From an uncultured Mycoplasma sp. (GTDB taxonomy: Bacteria; Bacillota_I; Bacilli_A; Mycoplasmatales; Mycoplasmoidaceae), in NCBI GenBank assembly GCA_947648205.1, contig CANSNC010000003.1:60665-124664 (forward strand): a DNA stretch of 64,000 bases, written 5' to 3'. This document shows, piece after piece, positions 55,039-64,000 of this stretch. The notes below the pieces were generated by a model. That model ran no database searches and had not been told where the DNA came from. It saw only the letters and a program-made list of their open reading frames with translations. The position numbers were made by a program, and so were the translations under genes. How positions within the stretch are numbered: the first letter of the stretch is position 1; each line of letters opens with the position of its first letter.

Positions 55039-56544
55039 TTATCTATTAATTCCATTTGGATAAAGATTAGTTTTAAAATCATTACTATTTCCATACAACT
55101 GAATTAAACCATCTCTATATGACTTTTTTTGGTTTGGAAAGCCACCATCAATAAGATCATATCCTTCAAGATTATATTTACCAAAACTTCCTTGATAATC
55201 AAACCCTTCAGAATACAAAGCTTGAACTAAACCCATTGAAGCTCTTTCATCACTTGCAAAATACACCCCTAAAGCATATCCATCTAAATCAATAAATAAA
55301 GAACCTGATGAACCAGCAGATAAATGAGAATAATCACAAGGATACATTAATCCTCATGACAAATAATACTCTTCTATGAATTCTGATTTACTTATTTCAT
55401 AACTATAACCAAAATATGACAAACTAAGTGCTGCATCAAAAGCTCCTTTTTTATCATAATAAGAATTATAATAAGGACTTGTTCCCAAATTTGATCCAAT
55501 TCTTTTTTGTTCTAATGGAACAGGCGCTGGTCTATTAATAGCAATTGTTGATAGATAAGGATTATTTATAACAGCTGGAAATCCAACAATAGAATAATTA
55601 TCACTTTTTATATTTTCTTGTTTTGCTAATAAACTTTCCTTTTTATATTTGAATTGATTGTCTATATTATCAGCATAATTATGAGTGATAAGTCTTGCTT
55701 GCTCAACATTATCAAATGTGAATTCCATTACAGCAAAATCTGCATACTCCTCATATTTTTGCCATCTTTCAGTTTTTGAATACATACTTGGTGATGTTTT
55801 CAAATAATCATTACCTATAAAAACAGTTTTGGCTCGAGTATTATTATTCCCATCAATAGGATTTATCTTGGTTCTAGTATAATATTTTCCAGAACTATTT
55901 CCCATTTCTTGATCTAGTGTAAAATCATTCAGAGTAACAAATTCAACAAATTGTGTATTATAAGTTGAATCATTTTTTTCATATCTTTCAGGTGAAATAG
56001 TATCATTAGGAACTTTTAAGTTATCTAAAACATGAGCATTTGTTCCAAAATACCATGTTAGAGGGTAAGAATTGTCACTAGTTAATTTATAATCTAAAAT
56101 CCATGCAGTTCCAGAATTAATTCCTGTACTATGTAAAAAATTTATTCCTAAAGTTCTTTTAGCTTGTAATGCTTGTAAATCACTATATAAATAACCTCTA
56201 GTGAGATTAATGGCACTTTCTACTCCAGATGATGGAGGTACATTAGTTGGACCAATAGAGTAATTTATTGAATCATTAACTTTATCATATGTAGAAAACG
56301 CATATGAACCATCAGTTATGGGATTAACTTTATTTTCATATTTAATACTCCCATCTGAATTACTGGGAACATCAGGAACATTTGGATTGTCAGGATTAAT
56401 AGGTTTATCTTGACTAGTTCCATCAGAAATAGGGGTATTGGAAAATTTATTATTAATTAAATATAAGCAAATTGGTATCATTGTTACTACTGGTAAAACA
56501 AAGGCTCCAATTAAACTTAGTGTGAATATTGCTTTCTTTTTCAA
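55039..56544 (-). CDS. DUF31-family putative serine protease (mycoplasma immunoglobulin protease type)
   Basis: A 501-residue exported protein. An N-terminal hydrophobic segment (residues 6-31) has no clear lipobox, then a Pro/Asn/Asp linker, then a trypsin-like fold of the DUF31/MIP type: GTAWILDY, FGTNAHVLD (His171), EYADFAVMEF (Asp269) and HLSAGSSGSLF (Ser413 in GSSG). All three catalytic residues appear present. MIP enzymes cut immunoglobulin heavy chains when a MIB partner presents the antibody; no MIB-like gene lies in this window, so the substrate here is open. One Trp near residue 397 is coded by TGA. Stands alone. Confidence 0.82.
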
Positions 56545-56583
56545 ATTAACTCCTATATATTCTATTAATCATATTCTACTAAA

Positions 56584-57141
56584 TTATTTAATATATGAAA
56601 GTACTGCCTTTGCTTGATTTAATAATCTATTTTTATCTTCATTTGTTAAATTTAATTTATTTGTTTGAAAAGATTCTGGACTTAATGCAATGCCAACTTC
56701 ATCAATATTAATAGGAATCATTTTCATTGCTAAAGAAATTTCTTTTAAATTTTTCATAGAACCAATTGACTTCATTTTTCCAGCAGCACCACTCATGGTT
56801 ATTGGCTTATTCAATGTTGTATTTGGAATTCTAAATTCATTTTTGTTAATTGGTCTTGATAATCAATCTAATAAATTTTTTAAAACACCAGATACATGTC
56901 CATTATATTCTGGAGTAAAAAATCAAATCACATTTGCCAATTCAAACTTTTCTCTAATTTCTTTAACAATTTGTGGTGTTGGAAACTCAATATCCTGATT
57001 AAAAAACGGTAATTCTTTATAGTCTAATATTTCAGTACTAACATATTGATTTAAAAATTCTTGCACAAAAATTGCAAGTTGTTTATTGAAGGATTCTTTT
57101 CTTAAAGATCCAACTACTAATAAAATTTTTTTATTTGACAT
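56584..57141 (-). CDS. NAD(P)H-dependent FMN reductase family flavoprotein
   Basis: A 185-residue flavodoxin-fold protein. LLVVGSLRKESFNKQLA is the phosphate-binding loop, and WFFTPEYNGHVSGVLKNLLDW is the typical TPEYNxxxxxxLKNxxDW motif of the NADPH-dependent FMN/chromate/azo reductase family. ATG at 57141 is favoured by GGGAAG at correct spacing; an in-frame GTG at 57147 would add two residues. It lies between the DUF31 gene and the iron-uptake operon, so a flavin reductase helping release or reduce iron is an attractive guess but not shown. Confidence 0.88.
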
Positions 57142-57191
57142 ATTCACTTCCCAAAATTATAAATCATACCTTTATACTATAGCCATATTTT

Positions 57192-57240
57192 AAAAAAGAT
57201 GAATATATAATAATTTCACATTATTTATATTCATCTTTTT
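57192..57240 (-). terminator. terminator overlapping the end of the iron-uptake ATPase gene
   Basis: Fifteen-base stem 57192-57207 with about 57226-57240 (AAAAAAGATGAATATA / TATATTCATCTTTTT) and T tail on the minus strand. The stop codon (57221-57223) sits in the loop. Confidence 0.75.
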
Positions 57241-58717
57241 CATGATAATTTTTTAATAAATCTAGGTCATCAATTCAGTAATCAGTAATTATTTTTTTAT
57301 TTTGTGATAGTTCAACTTTAGCATCTACACCAAAAACATCTTTGATAATTTTTTTATTAATTATTTTGTTTGTTGGACCATAACTTACAATTTTGCCTTG
57401 ATTCATAATAGCTATTTTATCTGAAAATTTCATGCCATGATTTATATCATGAATAACTAAAATTATTGTCTTATTCAATTTATGATTTAGGTCATGTAAC
57501 AAATGGATTATTTCTAATTGGTGTTTGATATCTAAATGATTAGTAGGTTCATCTAATAAAATGGTGTCAGTATCTTGTGCAAGAGCCAATGCTATAATAG
57601 CACGCTGTTTTTGTCCTCCTGAAAGATCATCTATATATTTATCTTTTAAGTCTAATAAATTAACATTTTCTAAGGCATTGTTAATTATTCTTTTATCATG
57701 TTCATTATCAAATATACTTAATATTTTGTTATAGGGATATCTACCCATTTTAACAAATTCCTCTACTGTTACTTCATGAGGAAAGTTAGTAATTTGTGGA
57801 ACAAAAGAAACATATTTTGCATATTCTTTAGATGAATAAAATAAATCATTAAAAGAATATAAAGGAATATTATTATCTAAATGAAAAAACTTTTTTCATT
57901 TTAATAATTTTTTTAATGAACGAATAACATATGGATGTTTGATGAATAAGTAATCTAAAAAAGGATTTTTATCAGTCATAAAATAATTTTTATCAATATT
58001 AATTTTTTTAGATCTTAAGTAATTTGATATTTTATTTACATATTTATTTTTATATAATCTATTTGAAAAAATTAATTCATTTTCTTTTGGGTTAAATTTA
58101 GATGCATAATTATTTAAAATAGTAATTTGATATTGCTCCATATTTATTTTTTTTAACTCTGCTAATTTATCAACATTTGTTTCAATAAAAGATTTTTTAA
58201 AATATATATCTTCTATTAAATTTATTCCATTTATTCTTGCAAATTTCATTGTCTTATCTAAGATTTTATTAAAAGGTAATATATCCTTAGAAATAATTAA
58301 GTCACCAATGCTAAATCCAAATTCTTTTGCTTTTTCCCACATCTTTGCAAAATAATAAGATTGTCTAAGAGAATCATTTTTTATTACTTGTTGTTCTTCA
58401 TCTTTAATAAATAAATCCTCATTAACTAAAAGAATAGGTATTTTATATAATTTTGTAATTTTTTCATATAAAAATTTTTTAAATGTTAAATTAATTTCCC
58501 TATCATCATATAAAATACTTCCTTTTTTTGGTTTTAAAATTTTAGCCATTGCTCTTAATACTGTTGATTTACCACTACCATTAGGACCAATTATTGATAC
58601 AAATTCACCCCTATAAATATCTAAAGATAAATCGTTAACTATATCATCATTTTTACTATATCCAAGTGTAATATTTTTAATCCTGAATATAGGTTTATTT
58701 TTTACAGAATGAATCAT
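57221..58717 (-). CDS. FecE/FhuC-like iron-compound ABC ATPase with a ~220-residue insertion
   Basis: A 498-residue ATPase in one frame. Walker A GPNGSGKST (44-52) is followed by KPKKGSILYDDREI, then about 220 residues (roughly 76-295) that are Lys-, Ile- and Asn-rich with no relation to ABC domains, before the Q-loop YVSFVPQ (302-308). The rest is typical of FecE: VEEFVKMGRYPY, LSGGQKQRAIIALALAQ, ILLDEPTNHLDI and VIHDINHG. Usual family length is about 255. Starts right behind the permease stop with AAGGAGT. Confidence 0.87.
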
Positions 58718-58719
58718 AA

Positions 58720-59754
58720 TTACTCCTTAAACATCAAATATAAAAAATAGGGAATACATACAACAGAAACTACATTTACTGTATCAATAGCAGGTATTTG
58801 ATAATCAAGAACACTTGGTATTATGCTTTCAAAAATTCAAAAAGTTAAAGATAAAATAACTATTGAAGAAGTAAATGAACATCAAACACCAAATTTAATA
58901 TTTTTTTTAAATAGTGATGTAGCAATATTTCCTGCCACTAACCCTAAAAAAACCAAATTACCACATAATGCATAAGCTATGCCTGTTAATCCTCCACAAA
59001 TAATAAGTATCTGCATAGTAATAGAATTGCTATTAATCCCTAGTTCTTTAGCAATAATATTGTTTGTTGATACAATTTTAAATTTATTGGATATTAAAAT
59101 AATTCATACAAACAAAATCACTGTCATTATTCCACACACTAGAAAATATGGAGACCCAGTTATTGGAGATAAATTTCCATTAACAAATCTACTTATTAAT
59201 TGTGATTGTCCAGAAGTTAACAAACTACTAAAAGCTGTTGATAAACCTATTATAAAAAAATTAATTAGTATACCAACTATAATAAATTTCTTACTTATTT
59301 GATTTCCCTTTTTTGAACTCAAAAAAAACAATATCAAAGATGCAAATATTGAACCAAAAATAAAAACAAAAGGCAATAAGGTATTATATAAATTTTGAGA
59401 ATCTACATTAGTATTATCTAATAAAAATAGCACTAACAAAATAACAAATAAAGAATTAATGTTTCCTAAACCCAATACTGAAGTATCTGCCATTCTATTT
59501 CCAGAAGAATGTTGTATTAAAAAACTAGATACACCCAAACAAAAAGCCACTATAGGAATTTTAATTAATATATACTTATAAGACAAAAATAACAAATTGA
59601 AATTAAAACCCTTATCATCAATCATCACAATTAAAAATAATGAAAAAATAGCGATTAAAGATATAAGCATAGATCAGAAAATATTTAATATAAATTTTTT
59701 ATTTGTTTTTAAAAAATACTTATTTTTTAAAATTACATTATTATAACTTTTCAC
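58720..59754 (-). CDS. FecCD-family iron-compound permease, second subunit
   Basis: A 344-residue membrane protein with about nine hydrophobic segments. NRMADTSVLGLGNINSL and the GxxxxxGxxATSLF segment match the FecCD permease pattern (family NPLADPxxLGxxxGA). GTG start at 59754 overlaps the stop of the first permease as TAGTG, with GGAGGG upstream: translational coupling. It likely forms a heterodimeric channel with the first permease. Confidence 0.85.
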
Positions 59755-60773
59755 TATTTTTTCCCTCCTTTATTTCTCACAGCTAAGAAGATGAAAATAG
59801 GAACAAAAATAACAACTGTAAATAAAGTAATTCCCAATTGAAACATCACATCCATTAATGTAGCAAATTCTAAAATTGCTGCTGTTAAAAATCCTGATGT
59901 TGGTATAAGCCATTTATAATCTCTAGTTCTTAAAATCATTCTACAAATATGTGGAATGACAATACCAATTATCACAACAGAACCTATTAATAGAATTGAT
60001 GAAACAGAAATTAATACACAAGCTATACCAACAATTCAATAAACAAATTTAATATTAATTCCTAAACTAACAGCCAACGATAAATCTTTTTCAATTATAT
60101 TTAATTTGTTTTGAACCAATAATATAAGAATTACACCAATCAATATAGAAGGTGCTGCATAAGAAAATCTTTCTCATGTGTAATTTGATGTAGTTCCACC
60201 AATTCACATAACTATATTTTCAGTAACAATAGGAAAAATAGTTTTAACTAATATACCAAGACTTGTTAATAAAGCACCTAAAATTAAACCAACTAATATT
60301 GTCTTAAAATTATTTGATTGATATCCTTTGATTTTAATTGATAGAAAATTTATCATTAATATTAAAATGCAAAATAATAAACCAAATATAAATATAAAGT
60401 AAACTTGATTTAAACCTAATGCTTGAGCAACTATAATTCCAAATGTTGATGCTGGCAATAACCCCATAGTTGTTGGTCCAGATAAATCATTTCTAGTAAC
60501 ACCTTGCATTCCACATCCTGCAACTGCTAAACCAAATCCAACAATAGCAGAAGATGAAGTTCTAAGTAATGACTGATATTTTATTCAATTATTTGGATGC
60601 GTTTCAAAAGATATGCCATTAAAGATTACAGTAAAAAAATAAAGAAAAATAAAAAACAAGAAAAAAGTTAATAAACATAATACTTTATATTTTGAAGTAT
60701 TTGTATAATTAACAAATTTCTTTTTAAATCCTATATTTTTACAATCATGATGCATTTCATTATTATATTTCAT
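59754..60773 (-). CDS. FecCD-family iron-compound permease, first subunit
   Basis: A 339-residue membrane protein. After a short polar start (MKYNNEMHHDCK) it has about nine hydrophobic segments. MQGVTRNDLSGPTTMGLLPAS is the FecCD signature (QxxxRNPLAxPxxLG), and GIVIPHICRMILRTRDYKWLIP is the late family block (GLVxPHxxRxLxGxDHRxLLP). No ribosome site is seen before 60773; the Met at 60755 is an alternative start. Follows the binding-protein gene by 26 bases. Confidence 0.87.
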
Positions 60774-60799
60774 ATTTTTTTAATAATATTTTATAAATT

Positions 60800-62113
60800 T
60801 TACTTTTTATTTGGAGACTGTAATTGGTCTACTTTATACTGATTTCAACTTTTATTATCAGGATAAGTAAAAGTTGTAGTTGTTGTAGCATTTTTTGTTG
60901 TAGTATTATTTTCATTTTCCAAAAATAAATTGAATACTTTTAACATTTCCTTTACTACATGTTTTTTACCAAGAACACCTCATGTTGTTGGATATCAATC
61001 TTCATATTCTACAATAACAATATCTTTAACATTAGTTTTATTTTTATTTGTTTGATCTTGTGTAATAGTTGTTTCAGTAGGAGTAGTTTTTAGATAGTCT
61101 TTTAATTGATTTAACTGACCATTAAGTGTAATAGTGTCATTATATAATTGATCTGGAGATTTAATAAAAATTATTTTATCAAATTTACTACCAAAAGCAT
61201 TTTTTAATGTTCCAGCATCTTTTGCTTTTATTGCTGCTAAAGAACCTCCATTATCAGCAAATTTAATTGCATCAGTTTCACTGATTGTATTAGGTTTTGG
61301 GAATTTAGCACCCATACCAATGTCAGATGTTTCTGGCCCATACATTTCAGGGTAAATAAATGGATCTTGAATGGCTGTTATAGATTCTACAGGAGTTATA
61401 GAACCACTTCCTCCTTGACCTGCAAAAATTCCAATATATTTATCTTTTAATATTGAAGCTTGAAATTGTGCTCTTAATTCCTTCATTACTTCTTTATCAG
61501 CATTAATTATATTATTTGCTCTTTCTTCATATGAGTTAAATGCTGACTGTTGACCCTCAATAATATTTGTATTTGGTAAGAATCTTTTATCTAAATCTTT
61601 TGCCAGCATAGTAAAAGCATTTCTATAACTAAATAATCCTTCTTTATAGTCATTTCACTCAAATGTACCAGGAGGAGCGGTTTCAGAATACTTAGCAGCA
61701 GCTGAATCAGCCATCGATGTATAAGCAATAAAATTTATAAATCCTGTTTTTTTGTATGTTGGTTCATTAGTTCTATCTCATTCATTTGTAACTAATGTAT
61801 CAATTTTCATTGATGCAAGTGCTTTTAAATTTGGTTCACTAGTACTACTTGTAAAAGTACCAAATTTAGTTTTACTTCCATCAACATAGCTATTCATATA
61901 TGGTCAATAGTTTAACTTTAGTGCAGAATTTGCCATTGTTTGACCATATGGAGTTATTCCTAGAGCAGTTAGCATATCATATGCATTATAGAATGTAGAA
62001 ATAATATGATTTGTATTTCATGATGTGCTACAACTTGTTAGTGCTACTGCAGGCATTGCAATAGCAGATGCTGCTATTGTTATTTTCATCATAATATTTT
62101 TAATTTTTTTCAT
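60800..62113 (-). CDS. iron-compound (FecB/FepB-like) binding lipoprotein
   Basis: A 437-residue lipoprotein. The signal peptide MKKIKNIMMKITIAAS ends at the lipobox ALTSC near residue 28. The body has a Rossmann-like opening with ALASMKIDTLVTNEW and a late IVIVEYEDWYPTTWG, loosely like type III periplasmic binding proteins. The assignment rests mainly on the following FecCD and FecE-like genes. Substrate could be heme, ferric siderophore or cobalamin. AAGGAT precedes the ATG. Two palindromes in its leader suggest regulation. Confidence 0.75.
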
Positions 62114-62138
62114 TTTCAATCCTTAAAAAAATATAATT

Positions 62139-62209
62139 GTTATTTATAAATATTATAAATAACAACAGTAAATATATTATACATATTATTTATAAATATT
62201 ATAAATAAC
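62139..62209 (-). promoter_or_regulatory. two copies of a 24-base palindrome before the iron-uptake operon
   Basis: TTATTTATAAATATTATAAATAAC occurs at 62140-62163 and again at 62186-62209. Each is a perfect GTTATTTATA/TATAAATAAC-type inverted repeat (second copy with A at the outer base) with a 5-base centre. Centres are 46 bases apart. Position upstream of the lipoprotein start suggests a double operator, for example for a Fur-like metal regulator. Confidence 0.5.
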
Positions 62210-62229
62210 ATTTAATTTTTACAAATAAT

Positions 62230-62267
62230 AAAAACAACCTCTTACATTTAATGTAATGGTTGTTTTT
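62230..62267 (-). terminator. terminator of the 275-residue membrane protein gene
   Basis: Stem 62230-62239 with 62258-62267 (AAAAACAACC / GGTTGTTTTT), extended inward by CATT pairing. T-rich on the minus side; abuts the stop at 62269. Confidence 0.8.
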
Positions 62268-62268
62268 A

Positions 62269-63096
62269 TTAATTTGAAAGTAATTTACTTTTTTCTTTAT
62301 AAAAGTTTTTCTCAGAAATTTCATTATTTTCTAATTGATCAACTAAGACAATCAATTTATTTCATTTTCCATTAGAAATTTTCTTTTTACCTTCCTTTTT
62401 TTCTTTAGAATAATTTGTGCCTTTTAGACTTAAATACTTTTCTCTATTAAATGATTTTGTAGAATTTTCCTTTTTATTAGATGTTTTAGATTTATCGCTT
62501 AAATCGATAGCATCATTATCATTTTTTTTATCTCTATCTTCTTTAGAAGATAAATCTTTTTTATTTTTCTTTTTAGATTTATTTTTAGGAAAATCATCAT
62601 ATACTAATTCATCATCTTGAATAAAATCATAATTATCTTCTGAAACATTATAATTTAAATCATTAATAACTTCTTGATTTTCATATTGTTCAATTTCTAT
62701 TTGTTCTTTTTCTTCAAGTTCATTTACTAAAGTAGTCAATTTTTCATTTCTTTCTTTATATAAAAGATGAGAAGTTCTTAAAACAATAACAAGAGAAAAT
62801 AATGGTACAAATGAAAAAATGGACATTCAAATAAAAAAGTGCGCCTCAACTGGATCATCTATTCTACAAGTTTGTATTATTAGTGATAACCATAATATGA
62901 CAATAATTACAGCAAATATTATTGATAATGCAATTCAAGCATTTTTTGCTGAATTATAACTATCTATTGTAAAATCTTTTGGAACTTTAGTTGCAATATA
63001 CTCTACTAAAGCTTTTAGACCAAAAAAAGCGGCTATCAATAATATTGATGCTACAAAAATACCTATTGAAAATATTTTTATTTTTTTTAAATCCAC
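62269..63096 (-). CDS. membrane protein with three membrane segments and a charged cytoplasmic tail
   Basis: A 275-residue protein of unknown function. Three hydrophobic segments (about residues 8-30, 50-75, 88-108) with the CRIDDPVEAHFF loop between the last two. From residue 115 on it is highly charged: Glu/Asp-rich first, then a Lys/Ser/Asp stretch (KKKNKKDLSSKEDRDKK) and a basic end. GTG at 63096 is the start, judged from GAAAGG 8 bases before. Its C-terminal segment NKLIVLVDQLENNEISEKNFYKEK looks like a short folded helix pair. Divergent from the S component gene. Confidence 0.65.
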
Positions 63097-63213
63097 AAAA
63101 ATGCCTTTCTTAACATAAAAATTATTTTATTAAAATAATTTTCATTACCATAAATAAAATAATTATAAATGTAACAACAATATTATACAATATTAAGATG
63201 AAAAAGGATTTAT

Positions 63214-63942
63214 ATGGAAAAAAACAGTTTTAATACATCTAATTCAAATGTTACCCAAAATAAAATATCTGAAAAAACAAAACAAATTAGAGCAATGGCA
63301 ATAACAAGTTGTTTTTTAGCAATATCAATACTTGTGTCATTTGCAACTAATTATATTAAAATAACTTTTTTAGGAGATTTTTTAACACTAGATTTATCAT
63401 TAGTTTTTATTGTTCCAATAATTTTTATATGTAATATATTTTGAGCTCTATTTGCAGGTACTGTTTGTGGACTTGCAGCATTTATTTGGATGGGTACTGG
63501 TCTTTGGGTTGGTCCAATATTTATTATAGTAATTAATGTGATAATAATACTTTTGGTATATTTATGATATTTTATAATATTTAAAAAAATTAAAAAAACA
63601 TCTATTAAACTATCATTAACATTACTAATAACTTTAATATTGTTAATGTTTCTAGGTTCATTACTTAATGGTTTAATATTTACTCCATTATATTGATGAA
63701 TTTATAATGTTATACCAATTCCATCTTTTATTGAAGCTGAAAAGTGATATCAAAGTCAAGGACCAAATCCTTATTTAATATACATAAATACATATTGAAA
63801 TGGAATATTTGGTTTATATAGTGCATTTAACTTATTAAAATTTGGGGTTATATTCATCATTATTTATGGACCACTTTTATTAATAATAAACAATAATATT
63901 GCTGATAGATATTTTTATAGAACAAATAAAAAAAACCCTTAG
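63214..63942 (+). CDS. ECF transporter S component
   Basis: A 242-residue substrate-binding membrane subunit. After a 27-residue polar start come about six hydrophobic segments, with AMAITSCFLAISILVSF and FLTLDLSLVFIVPIIF following the S-component scheme (first helix, then LGDFxxLDxxxVP). Insertions between later helices make it longer than RibU (about 190). Trp residues use TGA. It would borrow the EcfA1A2T module encoded at 19.6-22.9 kb. Substrate is not clear; RibU- or PdxU-like are options. AAAGGAT lies 7 bases before the ATG. Confidence 0.8.
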
Positions 63943-64000
63943 TGAGTTTTCCCTGAATGAAATATGAAGTGCAACATCATAATAGCACAACTTATAACTC

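Overview
This window comes from a wall-less bacterium (Mollicutes, mycoplasma-like). The DNA is extremely AT-rich. In-frame TGA codons fall inside unmistakable genes (EF-Tu, EF-G, L1, MetK, NrdA) exactly where Trp is expected, so TGA is read as Trp (genetic code 4), and all gene ends below use that code. There are many lipobox lipoproteins, no cell-wall genes, a DUF31 (mycoplasma protease family) gene and a P37-type thiamine uptake operon. A Malacoplasma-like species (M. iowae / M. penetrans relatives) would fit, but that genus call is inference.

Layout. 1-6 kb: two tandem solute-binding lipoproteins of OppA type. 5.7-8.8 kb: short SSB-like protein, acpS, a DivIVA-domain protein, divergent rnhC and an anchored surface protein. 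9-13.2 kb: complete str operon rpsL-rpsG-fusA-tuf. 13.4-18.2 kb: three-gene restriction-modification operon whose methyltransferase is split by an (AT)9 tract. 18.4-22.9 kb: ecfA1-ecfA2-ecfT-truA-ybaK. 23-24.8 kb: rplK-rplA with a probable L1-binding leader; L1 carries a 220-residue basic tail. 25-28.3 kb: 1102-residue acidic protein, divergent from a TIR-like gene (28.5-29.0 kb). 29.4-37.5 kb: ABC export operon with one ATPase and three paralogous giant permeases. 37.7-41.7 kb: TPP riboswitch followed by a P37/P29/P69-type thiamine transporter and a thiamine-binding protein. 41.7-45.3 kb: metK, a candidate ~290-nt structured RNA with its own promoter and terminator, and three unknown small genes. 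45.5-48.7 kb: 1070-residue lipoprotein. 48.8-52.3 kb: nrdB-nrdA of class Ia type. 52.6-54.9 kb: second acidic protein. 55-57.1 kb: DUF31 protease and flavin reductase. 57.2-62.1 kb: FecBCDE-like iron/heme/siderophore uptake operon with twin palindromes in front. 62.3-63.9 kb: membrane protein and a divergent ECF S component.

Together the genes show a scavenging, host-associated lifestyle: uptake of peptides, vitamins (ECF), thiamine and iron compounds, a surface exposed to host immunity, and a switchable restriction system. The most promising unexplained elements are the structured RNA at about 42.95-43.24 kb, the L1 tail, the paired acidic Cys-cluster proteins, the TIR-like protein and the AT-tract switch. 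I saw no tRNA or rRNA genes and no CRISPR array.
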